Source of the DNA: WVYX01 sp039586815
GTDB taxonomy: Bacteria; Gemmatimonadota; Gemmatimonadetes; Gemmatimonadales; GWC2-71-9
NCBI GenBank assembly: GCA_039586815.1
Contig: JBDHJR010000010.1
Location: forward strand, 17,559-81,558
DNA length: 64,000 nucleotides
Reading direction: 5' to 3'
The translations under genes were made by a program, and so were the position numbers. The notes beneath the pieces are model-generated. The model saw only the letters and a program-made list of their open reading frames with translations. It made no database searches and had not been told where the DNA came from. This document shows, piece by piece, positions 10,882 to 19,754 of the stretch. The first letter of the stretch is position 1. Each line of letters opens with the position of its first letter.

Positions 10882-12512
10882 CCCGGCGGCCGCGCGGCAT
10901 TCTGCTCACGCTGCTGCTCACCTGGATGGTGGTGTACCCCGTCGTCCTGGTGATCGTCGGGAGCGTGCGCGGTGCCGACGGGTGGACGGTGGAGTACCTG
11001 ACGGCCTTCGTGCGGGAGCCGCGCGAGTGGGCCGCCTTGTGGGCAAGCCTGTGGATCTCTCTCGCGAGCGTGCTCCTGGCGGGGTTGATCGGGGTACCGC
11101 TCGGGTTCGTGTTCGAGCGGCTCAGCTTCCCCGGGCGGCGGCTGCTCGGCGGGTTGGTGGCCCTGCCGGCCGTGCTCCCGCCGCTGGTGGGGGTGATCGC
11201 CTTCCTGTTCCTCTACGGTGAGAGCGGGTTCGTGGCGCGCGCTATCATGCGCCTCTTGGGGCTACAGCAGTCGCCTTGGCGGCTGCAGGGCGCGGGTGCG
11301 ATCCTGCTGGTTCACGCATACTCGATGTACGTGTACTTCTACCTGTTCACCCGGGCCGGTCTGGCCAGGATGGACGCCTCGATGATCGAGGCCGCTCACT
11401 CGCTGGGTTGCAGCACGTGGTCGACGCTGAGGCGCGTCACGCTTCCGCTGCTGCGTCCGCAACTCGCTGCCGCGGCATTGCTCACATTCATGACGGCGCT
11501 GGGGTCGTTCAGCGCTCCCTACATCTTCGGCGGTGGCTTTCGCGTCATGACGACGCAGATCGTGGCGAGCAAGCTGAACGGTGACATGCCCATGGCGATC
11601 GTGGAGACGACGGCACTTGCGGTGCTCGCGCTCATCGGCCTGCTGCTGCTCAGGGGCCGGGCCGAGGCGCGCTCCGTCGTCGCCGTGGGGAAGGGCACGC
11701 CTCCGGCCGCGCGTGCGCTGTCGCAACCGCTGGCCCGCTGGGGCGCGACTGCAGTGGGGTGGGTCTTCGCCGTGGCGTTGTTGCTGCCTCACGTCACCTT
11801 GATAGTCGTGTCGCTCGTCCCTATCGGTACTTGGACCACGCAGCTGGTGCCTCCCGAGTACACTCTGGGGAATTACGCTGCGCTGGCTACTCAGCCGGAG
11901 CGGCTGCGGCCCCTGGTGAACTCGCTCTGGATGGCGGCGCTGGCTACGGCTGCGGCGATCGGCGTCGCGCTGTGGGCCGGTCGCCTCGTGGTGCAACGGC
12001 GAGCGGTGCTGCGCGGCGCGATCGAGAATCTCCTGTCGGTACCCTGGGCAGTGCCCGGCACGGTGCTGGCGATCGCGTTGGCCACGGCATTCTCGGTGTT
12101 CGCTCCGTGGGTCTTGCGCTGGGTCTTCGTGGGAACGGTGATCATTCTCCCGCTGGCGTACTTGGTGCGCAACATCCCCATCGCCGCGGGCTCGGTGCTG
12201 GCGGGCTTCCGCCAGCTCGATCCTTCGCTGGATGAGGCTGCCTCCTCCCTGGGGGCGGGGCGGTGGCGTACCCTGCGACGTGTGACCGTCCCGCTGCTGC
12301 GACCCGCGATCCTGGCCGGGGGCGCCCTCGCGTTCGCCACGGCGTTGGGGGATTTCGTCACGTCGATCGTGCTGTACACCTACGAGACACGGCCCATATC
12401 AATCGAGATCCTATCGGCACTGCGCGCCTTCGACGTAGGGACCGCCGCGGCGTACGGTGTCGTGCTGATGCTGTTCTCGGCCACCGCGATGGTAGTGGGG
12501 ACGCGCCGGTGA
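10878..12512 (+). CDS. ABC importer permease, two permease domains fused (FbpB-like)
   Basis: Inner-membrane channel of the iron-type importer. The 544 residues carry about 12 transmembrane segments in two homologous halves. Each half carries an EAA loop that contacts the ATPase: EAAHSLGCSTWSTLRRVTLP in the first and EAASSLGAGRWRTLRRVTVP in the second. A fused permease is the norm for Fe(III) and thiamine importers, which supports the substrate class proposed for the binding protein. The last codons overlap the GTG of the MFS gene. Confidence 0.93.
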   Translation: MTRRPRGILLTLLLTWMVVYPVVLVIVGSVRGADGWTVEYLTAFVREPREWAALWASLWISLASVLLAGLIGVPLGFVFERLSFPGRRLLGGLVALPAVLPPLVGVIAFLFLYGESGFVARAIMRLLGLQQSPWRLQGAGAILLVHAYSMYVYFYLFTRAGLARMDASMIEAAHSLGCSTWSTLRRVTLPLLRPQLAAAALLTFMTALGSFSAPYIFGGGFRVMTTQIVASKLNGDMPMAIVETTALAVLALIGLLLLRGRAEARSVVAVGKGTPPAARALSQPLARWGATAVGWVFAVALLLPHVTLIVVSLVPIGTWTTQLVPPEYTLGNYAALATQPERLRPLVNSLWMAALATAAAIGVALWAGRLVVQRRAVLRGAIENLLSVPWAVPGTVLAIALATAFSVFAPWVLRWVFVGTVIILPLAYLVRNIPIAAGSVLAGFRQLDPSLDEAASSLGAGRWRTLRRVTVPLLRPAILAGGALAFATALGDFVTSIVLYTYETRPISIEILSALRAFDVGTAAAYGVVLMLFSATAMVVGTRR

Positions 12513-13696
12513 AGCGGCTATGGGTGCTCCTCACCACTGCCTTCGTGGACATGCTGGGGTTCGCGATGGTGTTCCCCCTGCTGCCGCTCTACGCCCTGCG
12601 GCTCGATGCCGCCGAGTGGGTCATCGGGTGGATGATCGCGAGCTTCTCGATTGCCCAGCTCGCCTCCTCTCCACTGTGGGGCCGAACTTCCGACCGCTTC
12701 GGCAGGCGCTTCGCTATTCTCGCGGGGCTGGGCATGTCGGCGATCGCTTTCGCCATATTCGGGTTCGCCGTGAGCATAGGAATGCTCTTCCTGTCGCGCA
12801 TTGTGCAGGGGCTCGGGGGCGGCACCACCGGCGTGCTCCAGGCGTACGTGGCCGATGTGACCGAGCCGAAGGATCGAGCAAAGGCTCTCGGCTGGGTCTC
12901 GGCGGCCACCGGCGCCGGTGTGATGATCGGTCCCGCCATCGGATCGCTGGCGTTCAGCCTCGGGCCGGCGGCTCCCGGTCTCGTCGCTGCGGGACTCTGC
13001 CTCCTGAATCTGGTGTTTGCCTGGAAGGTGCTGCCGGAGTCGTACGCTGGCGGCAGAGACGGGTCGCACGAACACGGGCCGGAGCGTCGCTCGATCCGCA
13101 CGATGATGGTCGAGGTGCTGCAGCACCCCGGGCGGGAGATTCCCCAGCTCATCTGGATCTATGCCGCCGGCATGTTGGGTTTCATGTCCATGACCGGAGT
13201 GCTGGCGCTGTACCTCGCCGCCGACTTCGGCATCACGGAGGAGAACATCTGGATCTTCTTCGTGTACGTCGGCGCCATCGGAGTGATCATGCGGGCGGTG
13301 ATGCTGGGCAAGCTTGTGGACTGGCTGGGGGAGGTGAAGTTGATGCGCGTGGGCGCCGGGTTGCTGGCGCTGGGGCTCGCGATCATCCCGCTGCCGCAGA
13401 GCGTGATCACGATGGGGCTCATGCTGGGTCTCGTGCCCATCGGCACAGCCTGTCTCTTCCCGGCGGTGTCGGCGTTAGTGACCCACCGGGCGCCGCGGCA
13501 GCAGTTGGGACAGACGCTAGGGGTGCAGCAGGCGTTCGGCGGTTTGGCGCGGGTGATCGCGCCGCTGTGGGCCACCGCCGTGTTCGGTGCGCTGGGTGCG
13601 TCGCTGCCGTTCTACATCGCCGGCGCGATCGTCGGGTTCGTGTGGCTCCTCACCTTCCGAGTGCATCCCAAGGAGTCGGAAACGGAAGCGGAGTAG
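12509..13696 (+). CDS. MFS transporter (drug or metabolite:proton antiporter type)
   Basis: A 395-residue major facilitator with 12 predicted membrane spans. The motif-A-like loop GRTSDRFGRR lies between helices 2 and 3 (about residues 66-75), and a FVDMLGF motif in helix 1 is shared with tetracycline/multidrug efflux carriers. The GTG at 12509 is chosen because it overlaps the permease stop (GTGA) and gives the usual short cytosolic N terminus; the longer open frame is only a shadow of the permease gene. It closes the co-directional run that begins at 5655. Substrate unknown. Confidence 0.9.
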   Translation: MKRLWVLLTTAFVDMLGFAMVFPLLPLYALRLDAAEWVIGWMIASFSIAQLASSPLWGRTSDRFGRRFAILAGLGMSAIAFAIFGFAVSIGMLFLSRIVQGLGGGTTGVLQAYVADVTEPKDRAKALGWVSAATGAGVMIGPAIGSLAFSLGPAAPGLVAAGLCLLNLVFAWKVLPESYAGGRDGSHEHGPERRSIRTMMVEVLQHPGREIPQLIWIYAAGMLGFMSMTGVLALYLAADFGITEENIWIFFVYVGAIGVIMRAVMLGKLVDWLGEVKLMRVGAGLLALGLAIIPLPQSVITMGLMLGLVPIGTACLFPAVSALVTHRAPRQQLGQTLGVQQAFGGLARVIAPLWATAVFGALGASLPFYIAGAIVGFVWLLTFRVHPKESETEAE

Positions 13697-13723
13697 GGAC
13701 TGGACGGCGGCTCAGCTATGCGC

Positions 13724-15394
13724 CTATGTCGTCGGCTTGTCCCGTCGGTAAACCACTTTCCCGCCCAGCACCGTGAGCAGCACCTGTGTGTCCAGGATGT
13801 GCTCCGGCGCGATGGTCATGATATCCTGATCCAGCACCACGAAGTCGGCGTACTTGCCGGGCGAGAGGGAGCCGCTCACGTGCTCCATGAACCCGGCGTA
13901 CGCCGGCCACAACGTCATGCTCTTGAGCGCTTCCTCACGGGTAGTGCGCTCGTTGGGGAACCAACCGCCGGCCGGCCACCCATTCTCGTCCTGCCGCGTG
14001 ACGAAAGCCTTGAACGAGATCAGTGGATTGGGAGATTCGACGGGGAAGTCGGAGCCATTGGGAATCACGACTCCCGTGTTGAGCAGGGTACGCCACACGT
14101 AGGCGCCCTGCACCCGCGTCCACCCGAGCCGGTCGATCGCCCAGTACATGTCGCTCGTCTGGTGGCTTCCCTGCATCGAGGGAATCACGTCCAGCTCCGC
14201 GAATCGGGGGATGTCCTGGAAGTGAAGCACCTGAGCGTGCTCGACGCGGAAGCGGTGGTCGGCGGTCGGCACCTCTCCCAGCGCGGACTCGAAGGCGTTC
14301 AGCACCAGCCGGTTCCCGTGGTCGCCGATGGCATGCACGTTGAGCTGGAATCCTTCCTGCAGCGCGCGCACCGCAACCTCGCGGATACGTTCCTCACCGA
14401 CGATCACCAATCCGGTGTTGTGGGGGTCGTCGGAGTAGGGTTCCAGCAGCGCAGCGCCGCGGCTCCCCAGCGCCCCGTCGGCGGTGATCTTGATTGAGCG
14501 CACCCACACGCGGCCGTGCAGCCCATCCTGCGGTCCCCGCTCGAAGTAGCGCTGTAGCTCTTCGTCGTTCCCGCGGATCATCACGTAATTGCGCAGGTTG
14601 TAGCGGCCTTCTTCGGCGAGATTCTCGTAGAGATCGATTACTTCCGGTCCCACACCGGCGTCGTGCACACCGGTGAGCCCCAGGCTATTGACCTCGGCTA
14701 TGGCTGCCAGTGCCGCCTCACGCTGCTCGTCGGTCGACGGAGGCGGGATCACTTGGCCCACAATGCGTTGCGCCCTGTCGATCAGCACGCCGGTCGGGTC
14801 GCCGGCTGCATCGCGAATGAACCTCCCGCCCTCGGGATCCTCGGTCGCCGCCGAGACGCCGGCCAGCTCCAGCGCCTTGGCGTTCACCAGCCCTGCGTGG
14901 CCGTCCACTCTCGTCAGATACACGGGGTGGTCGGGCACGGCGCGCGAGAGCGCCTCGTGGGTTGGGAAGCGGGTGTCGGCCCAGTCGTTCTGATCCCAGC
15001 CGCGACCTCGGACCCACTCACCCGCCGGCGTCGACTGTGCCCGCTCTACCACGCGGGCGATCACCTCTTCGTAGGAGCGAGTGCCCACCAGGTTCACGAT
15101 GCGCAGCGCGGTTCCCAGTCCCATCAGGTGGACGTGAGCATCCACGATTCCGGGGATCACGGTCTTGCCGTCCAGGTCGAGCCGCTGGGTGCCGGAGCCC
15201 GCGTACGTCTCGGCCCCGCGAGCGCTCCCCACGAATACGACTTGCCCGTCGCGGATGGCCATGGCCTCGGCCAGCGGCCGGTTCTCGTCCACCGTGTAGA
15301 TGCGTGCGTTGGTCACGATCAGGTCGGCTGGCTGTTGCGCCTGCAGCGCCGGTGCGATGAGAAGTGCCGTCAGGAAGAGCGTTGAGCGTTTCAT
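13724..15394 (-). CDS. Secreted amidohydrolase family protein (YtcJ-like)
   Basis: A 556-residue metal-dependent hydrolase of the amidohydrolase superfamily, exported by a Sec signal (about residues 1-20, ending ALQAQ). The opening LIVTNARIYTVD strand and GIVDAHVHL (H87, H89) give the first metal ligands; later HAIGDHG and RVEHAQ provide the other histidines, and NGSDFPVE the final aspartate. YtcJ-like members hydrolyse N-acyl or other amide substrates, but their specificity is seldom known. The start at 15394 is chosen for the signal peptide; about 96 codons of open frame upstream look non-coding. It is convergent with the MFS gene, 27 bp away. Confidence 0.9.
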   Translation of the reverse strand: MKRSTLFLTALLIAPALQAQQPADLIVTNARIYTVDENRPLAEAMAIRDGQVVFVGSARGAETYAGSGTQRLDLDGKTVIPGIVDAHVHLMGLGTALRIVNLVGTRSYEEVIARVVERAQSTPAGEWVRGRGWDQNDWADTRFPTHEALSRAVPDHPVYLTRVDGHAGLVNAKALELAGVSAATEDPEGGRFIRDAAGDPTGVLIDRAQRIVGQVIPPPSTDEQREAALAAIAEVNSLGLTGVHDAGVGPEVIDLYENLAEEGRYNLRNYVMIRGNDEELQRYFERGPQDGLHGRVWVRSIKITADGALGSRGAALLEPYSDDPHNTGLVIVGEERIREVAVRALQEGFQLNVHAIGDHGNRLVLNAFESALGEVPTADHRFRVEHAQVLHFQDIPRFAELDVIPSMQGSHQTSDMYWAIDRLGWTRVQGAYVWRTLLNTGVVIPNGSDFPVESPNPLISFKAFVTRQDENGWPAGGWFPNERTTREEALKSMTLWPAYAGFMEHVSGSLSPGKYADFVVLDQDIMTIAPEHILDTQVLLTVLGGKVVYRRDKPTT

Positions 15395-15522
15395 CGTCGG
15401 TCCCGTGTGTTGTTTGGGTGGTCGATGTATGGGCCAGAAGCTACCGTTGCGGGAAGGGGAGCGCGAGGGCGGGGTCGTAACGCGAAACGGACTTGCGGTG
15501 AGGCGGCGGAGGGCCGGCCACG

Positions 15523-16359
15523 CTACTCGAGGTGCTTCTCCAGGAAGGCGTGGAATGTATCGCGGTACATCGCCCCGCCGACCATGAAGGTCTCGTTGTG
15601 TCCGGCGCCCTCGAGGGGCACGAACAGTTCTGCACGGCCGGCCTGGGCGATCGCGTGTCCCATCTCGAACGGTGCGATCCAATCGTCGGTTCCGTGGAAT
15701 ACCAACAGCGGGGCTGTGATACGTTCCGCACGCTCGCGGTTGTCGAGGCGGAGCTGCAGTAGCCAGCTCGGCAGCATGCTGTAGTGCTTGTCGGCCATCT
15801 CCCGCCCGCTGGTGAAGGCGGACTCCAACACGATCACCCGCACCGGGCGTTCCGTCGCGAGGTAGAGCGCCACTGCGCTGCCGACGGAGCGGCCGTACAC
15901 GGCAATTCGCGTGGAGTCGATCTCGGGGCGCTGCGTCAGGAAGCCCCAGGCCGCTTCGGCGTCGCGGTACACTCCGGCCTCCGTGGGTGCGCCGCTGCTC
16001 TCCCCGTAGCCGCGGTAGTCGAGTACCACCATGCCTATCCCCGGGGGCCGGAACTCCCGCAATACCGGGGCGATCCCACCCACGGTCTCCATGTTACCGT
16101 AGAACCAGATGAGCCCGGGGGCGTAGGTGCCCTCGGGCGGGGCTGGGTTGGGTGGCAGGTACCAGCCGCGCAACTCCACGCCGTCCTCGGTGGTGACGCT
16201 GATCAGCTCCCCGTCGGGGATGCCGACGGCAGCCGGCTGCGGCAACGGCCCGCTCGGGCCCGGGAACGCGATGCGGTCCTGGAAGCGCCACGCCAGAAGC
16301 ACGATCAGCGCGTAGACGATCACCAGCGCGGCGAGGATCTTGAGTGCTATCGACAGCAT
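15523..16359 (-). CDS. Membrane-anchored alpha/beta hydrolase
   Basis: A 278-residue serine hydrolase with one N-terminal transmembrane helix (about residues 4-23). Catalytic elements are the nucleophile S158 in YGRSVGSA, an acid in FHGTDDW and H in GAGHNE. It resembles the BEM46/YfhR-like family, whose substrates are mostly unknown esters. The ATG at 16359 is only 10 bases beyond the stop of the upstream membrane-protein gene, so the two are probably one operon. A 128-bp gap then separates it from the amidohydrolase gene; I see no clear promoter or terminator there. Confidence 0.87.
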   Translation of the reverse strand: MLSIALKILAALVIVYALIVLLAWRFQDRIAFPGPSGPLPQPAAVGIPDGELISVTTEDGVELRGWYLPPNPAPPEGTYAPGLIWFYGNMETVGGIAPVLREFRPPGIGMVVLDYRGYGESSGAPTEAGVYRDAEAAWGFLTQRPEIDSTRIAVYGRSVGSAVALYLATERPVRVIVLESAFTSGREMADKHYSMLPSWLLQLRLDNRERAERITAPLLVFHGTDDWIAPFEMGHAIAQAGRAELFVPLEGAGHNETFMVGGAMYRDTFHAFLEKHLE

Positions 16360-16369
16360 GGGCCCAAAG

Positions 16370-17749
16370 CTAATCAGGGGCGCAGGCGCGACGCGCGCCC
16401 CGCACCCACACACCCACCTCGGCCTCGGTCGGTCGGGGCGACGGAGGGATGACCGTCGTCGGGGATCGGAGCACCTTCCCCGGAGTCCATTCCTGGATCA
16501 CCGCGTGGACCGCGAGCCATAGGGCGTGCGGCTCGCGCCGCGATACCGCACATACGCTGCGCGCCCCTGCTATGCGCAGCAGGCGGGCGTTTCGTGTGCC
16601 GAGGCTGCGCAGGGTGGCGAGGCGACTCACCTCGACGACAGCTGCCGCCCTTTGCGGAGCAAGTCCGGTCCGCTGAGCAAGTGAGTCGGGCGCCGTGCTG
16701 GCGAGCAGGAAAACGGAGCCGTATCCAGCGGCCTTGAGTAGACGCTCGTCCGTGCGCCTCACGTCCGGCATCCTCTCGATTCGGGGGGTCGTGGATCCGA
16801 CGGACCACGAGTCGATTCCCTGGAGCGCGGCTGCAGCGAACGCCAACGCGACGGGTAGTGCGACCACGAGACGCCTGCCGCTCGCCCGCCGACTCCCGTC
16901 GAACGGCACCGCTATGCCGAGCGCGGCGAGAAGGTGATACAACGCCCATGCCTCGAGGGCGAAGAACGGAAAGCCCAGGAATCCCAGAGGCGGCATCTCG
17001 AACAACCTGAGGTTCTCCATCCACGGGACGGTGTAGATCCACTTGCCCCGCGCCCAGAAGTTGAGGAACTCCCACAGCAAGCCGACGCACAGACCGGCGA
17101 GCAACAGGCGGCCGATGCGGCTCCACTCGCCCCGCTCGATGTCGTGCAGCAGGGACCACTCGGGTCGGCGCCGGTAGACGGTGGGCTCCACCATGAGCCA
17201 GACCGCGCCCCACACGAGAGGGAAGAAGAAGCGGGGCATGACCAAAGCGAGAACGAGCATCAGCAGGCCCACGAACCGTGCGGCGCTCAGGTGCCACGGG
17301 CGCAGCGTGATCGGTCCGGCCCGCCACCGCGTCCCCACCCCCCAACGCTCCAGCAGGCGCCCCGAGAGGAACAGGGCAGGAAGCACCGTGGCGAAGGAGA
17401 GCGTCATGCCGGCCCATCGCTCCACGTCATGATCCGGTACGAACACGTAGTACCAGTTGCGCAAGCGGAAGTTGAGGGCCTCGAACAGCAGCCACACCAC
17501 CGGCGACCACACCAGCAATGACACTCCGCGCCACCCGCTGCGGTGCAACGGCACCTCGCGTCCCCCGCGGCTCACCAGCGCATCGAGCAGAAGCAGCGTG
17601 GGATACCAGGCGAACACGAAGAACCAGGTCGGCACCGGCTCGACGTCGAGAAGAAGCAGCACCCAGGCTGCCGCGATCGCGGCCAGGGACAATGCGATGG
17701 TCATGGCCCGGAAAGTCGCTAGGAGCGCCACGTCGCGCCAGCCGCGCAT
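16370..17749 (-). CDS. Integral membrane protein with helix-hairpin-helix-like C-terminal domain, function unknown
   Basis: A 459-residue protein that I cannot assign to a named family. The first ~330 residues carry about eight to ten hydrophobic spans with aromatic, tryptophan-rich loops (RNWYYVFVPDHD, FLNFWARGKWIYTVP). After a spacer rich in Arg and Ser, about residues 345-430 hold two helix-hairpin-helix-like units (ERLLKAAGYGSVFLLAS and LRIAGARSVCAVSRREP), reminiscent of the DUF4332-type fold, predicted to be soluble. The ATG at 17749 is used; a further 92 codons of open frame run antisense to the ABC ATPase gene and are rejected. It is divergent from the ABC exporter with only 27 bp between starts. 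Confidence 0.75.
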   Translation of the reverse strand: MRGWRDVALLATFRAMTIALSLAAIAAAWVLLLLDVEPVPTWFFVFAWYPTLLLLDALVSRGGREVPLHRSGWRGVSLLVWSPVVWLLFEALNFRLRNWYYVFVPDHDVERWAGMTLSFATVLPALFLSGRLLERWGVGTRWRAGPITLRPWHLSAARFVGLLMLVLALVMPRFFFPLVWGAVWLMVEPTVYRRRPEWSLLHDIERGEWSRIGRLLLAGLCVGLLWEFLNFWARGKWIYTVPWMENLRLFEMPPLGFLGFPFFALEAWALYHLLAALGIAVPFDGSRRASGRRLVVALPVALAFAAAALQGIDSWSVGSTTPRIERMPDVRRTDERLLKAAGYGSVFLLASTAPDSLAQRTGLAPQRAAAVVEVSRLATLRSLGTRNARLLRIAGARSVCAVSRREPHALWLAVHAVIQEWTPGKVLRSPTTVIPPSPRPTEAEVGVWVRGARRACAPD

Positions 17750-17776
17750 CAGCTTGCTTCTTGTGGAGGTCCACGG

Positions 17777-18721
17777 TTGATTGCCGGCATGTCGGCACAA
17801 GCCATCGCGTGTCGCGGTCTCGTCAAGCGCTATCCGCCCGACGTTACCGCCGTCGCGGGACTCGATCTCGAGGTTCAGCGCGGGGAGTGCTTCGGCATGC
17901 TCGGTCCGAACGGGGCCGGGAAGACGACTACCATCGAGATCATTCAGGGACTGCTTCGCCCCGATGCAGGAGAGGTGGAGGTATTGGGGCTGGGGTGGAA
18001 GCGCCACGAGGCCGCCCTGCGGCAACGGCTGGGGACGCAGCTACAGGAGACCAAGCTCCCCGACAAGCTGAGTGTCGAGGAAGCGGTTCGCCTGTTTCGC
18101 AGCTTCTATCGCGAGGGCAACGAGGTGGCCGACGTGCTGCGCATGGTGCAGCTGGAGGAGAAGCGGCGTGCCTGGGTGGGCAAGCTCTCCGGAGGACAGC
18201 GGCAGCGACTCGCTGTGGCGTGCGCCCTGGTGAGCGACCCCGACATTCTGTTCCTCGACGAGCCGACCACAGGCCTGGATCCCCAGTCGCGGCGCCAGCT
18301 GTGGGCGATCGTCGAGGGCTTCCGCCGTCGCGGTGGTACCGTGTTGCTCACCACCCATTACATGGAAGAGGCCGAACGCCTGTGTGACCGGGTGGCGATC
18401 ATCGACCAGGGGAGGATCATCGCACTCGGATCGCCGCGCGAGCTGATCGCGTCCCTCGGCGCGGAGCACGTGGTGGAATTCGAGTTGGACGGGGGCAGCG
18501 CTCCGGACGACGAGGTGCTGGCGGCGCTCCCCGGTGTGGAGCGGGTGGCGCATGACGACGGCAAGCACCGCCTCACAGTGGGTCGGGTGCACGAGGTCGT
18601 GCCTGCGCTGATGAAGCTGCTGGACCGGCAGGGTGCCGCGCTCAGCGAGTTGACGACGCATAACGCCACCCTGGAGGACGTATTCCTCTCCCTCACGGGG
18701 AGACATCTGCGCGATGAGTAG
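17777..18721 (+). CDS. ABC exporter ATP-binding protein (DrrA/CcmA-like)
   Basis: ATPase of a two-gene export system. Walker A is GPNGAGKT (residues 43-50), with the Q-loop near LQETKLPD, signature KLSGGQRQR, Walker B DILFLDEPTTGLD and switch His in LTTHYMEEAE. A C-terminal domain of ~80 residues is typical of DrrA-like drug or lipid exporters. The TTG at 17777 is selected because GGAGG lies 7 bases before it; the ATG at 17789 would be 19 bases from that site. The 3' end overlaps the permease gene by 8 bases. Confidence 0.92.
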   Translation: MIAGMSAQAIACRGLVKRYPPDVTAVAGLDLEVQRGECFGMLGPNGAGKTTTIEIIQGLLRPDAGEVEVLGLGWKRHEAALRQRLGTQLQETKLPDKLSVEEAVRLFRSFYREGNEVADVLRMVQLEEKRRAWVGKLSGGQRQRLAVACALVSDPDILFLDEPTTGLDPQSRRQLWAIVEGFRRRGGTVLLTTHYMEEAERLCDRVAIIDQGRIIALGSPRELIASLGAEHVVEFELDGGSAPDDEVLAALPGVERVAHDDGKHRLTVGRVHEVVPALMKLLDRQGAALSELTTHNATLEDVFLSLTGRHLRDE

Positions 18722-19754
18722 ACCGAGGCTCGGCAGCATCGCCCAGCTCACGCTGTGGCGCATTCGGGAGTTCACTCGGGAGCCCGAGGCGCTGTTCTGG
18801 GTGTTTGCCTTCCCCATCATGCTGGCATTCGCTCTCGGACTCGCGTTCAAGAGCCGCGGACCCGAGGTTGTGCGCATCGCGGTGGAGCAGGCAGGCGGTG
18901 GCGCAGCGCTCGTCGCAGCGCTGAACGAAGCGGAGCGGGTCGAAGCCGTGTTGCTCGACAGTGCGGATGCCGAGTACCGCCTGCGCACGGGGCGCGTCGC
19001 ACTGGTTGTGACGCCGGGCGATCCGCTGCAGTTGCGCTACGACTCCACCCGCACGGAGAGTGACGTAGCACGGCTCGTCGTGGGTAACGTGCTCCAGGAA
19101 ACGGCGGGCCGGCGCAACGTGGTGGAGATCCGTGACGTGAAGGTCATGGAGCCGGGAGCGCGGTATATCGACTTCCTCATTCCCGGGCTCATCGGGCTCA
19201 ACATCATGGGCACCGGAATGTGGGGGATCGGCTTCGGCATCGTGAAGGCCCGCAACGACAAGCTGCTCAAACGTCTGCTGGCCTCTCCCATGCGCCGTAG
19301 CGACTTCATGCTCTCGTTCATGCTGGCCCGCTTGTTCTTCCTGGCCTTCGAGGTGGCGGCGGTGCTGCTGTTCGGCCACCTGGTGTTCGACGTGCCGGTG
19401 CGGGGGTCGCTGCTCGCGGTGGCGGTGATCGTGGTGCTGGGCGCGATGACGTTCTCGGGGCTGGGCCTGCTGGTGGCGAGCCGCGCCAAGACCATCGAGG
19501 GCGTGTCGGGACTCATGAATCTGGTGATGGTCCCGATGTGGATTCTCTCGGGCGTGTTCTTCGCGTACTCCCATTTTCCGGAGGCGATGCAGCCCTTCGT
19601 GCGTGCGCTGCCGCTCACGGCCCTGAACGATGCGCTGCGGTCGGTGCTGCTCGACGGGGCTCCGCTGCTGGCGAGTGCCGGGCTGCTGGCTCTGCTCGCG
19701 GGTTGGGGTGGCGTGAGCTTCGTGGCGGCGCTGCGGGTATTCAGGTGGCGCTGA
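18714..19754 (+). CDS. ABC-2 type exporter permease
   Basis: A 346-residue membrane subunit paired with the ATPase just upstream. One N-terminal span (about residues 25-42) is followed by a ~120-residue extracytoplasmic domain and then five C-terminal spans, the usual ABC-2 plan. The conserved FLIPGLIGLNIM, ARAKTIEGVSGLMNLVMVP-like and AFAYSHFPE-like stretches around residues 155-285 match DrrB/NatB-like permeases. Substrate unknown (drug, lipid or polysaccharide are all possible). Its stop region overlaps the convergent alpha/beta-hydrolase gene by 14 bases. Confidence 0.9.
   Translation: MSRPRLGSIAQLTLWRIREFTREPEALFWVFAFPIMLAFALGLAFKSRGPEVVRIAVEQAGGGAALVAALNEAERVEAVLLDSADAEYRLRTGRVALVVTPGDPLQLRYDSTRTESDVARLVVGNVLQETAGRRNVVEIRDVKVMEPGARYIDFLIPGLIGLNIMGTGMWGIGFGIVKARNDKLLKRLLASPMRRSDFMLSFMLARLFFLAFEVAAVLLFGHLVFDVPVRGSLLAVAVIVVLGAMTFSGLGLLVASRAKTIEGVSGLMNLVMVPMWILSGVFFAYSHFPEAMQPFVRALPLTALNDALRSVLLDGAPLLASAGLLALLAGWGGVSFVAALRVFRWR

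Noticed and set aside
15395..15682. 96-codon upstream extension of the YtcJ-like amidohydrolase
   Set aside because: Arg/Pro-rich, and would bury the signal peptide; the ATG at 15394 is better.
17750..18025. 92-codon upstream extension of the HhH-tail membrane protein
   Set aside because: It lies antisense to the ABC ATPase N terminus and lacks any conserved pattern.
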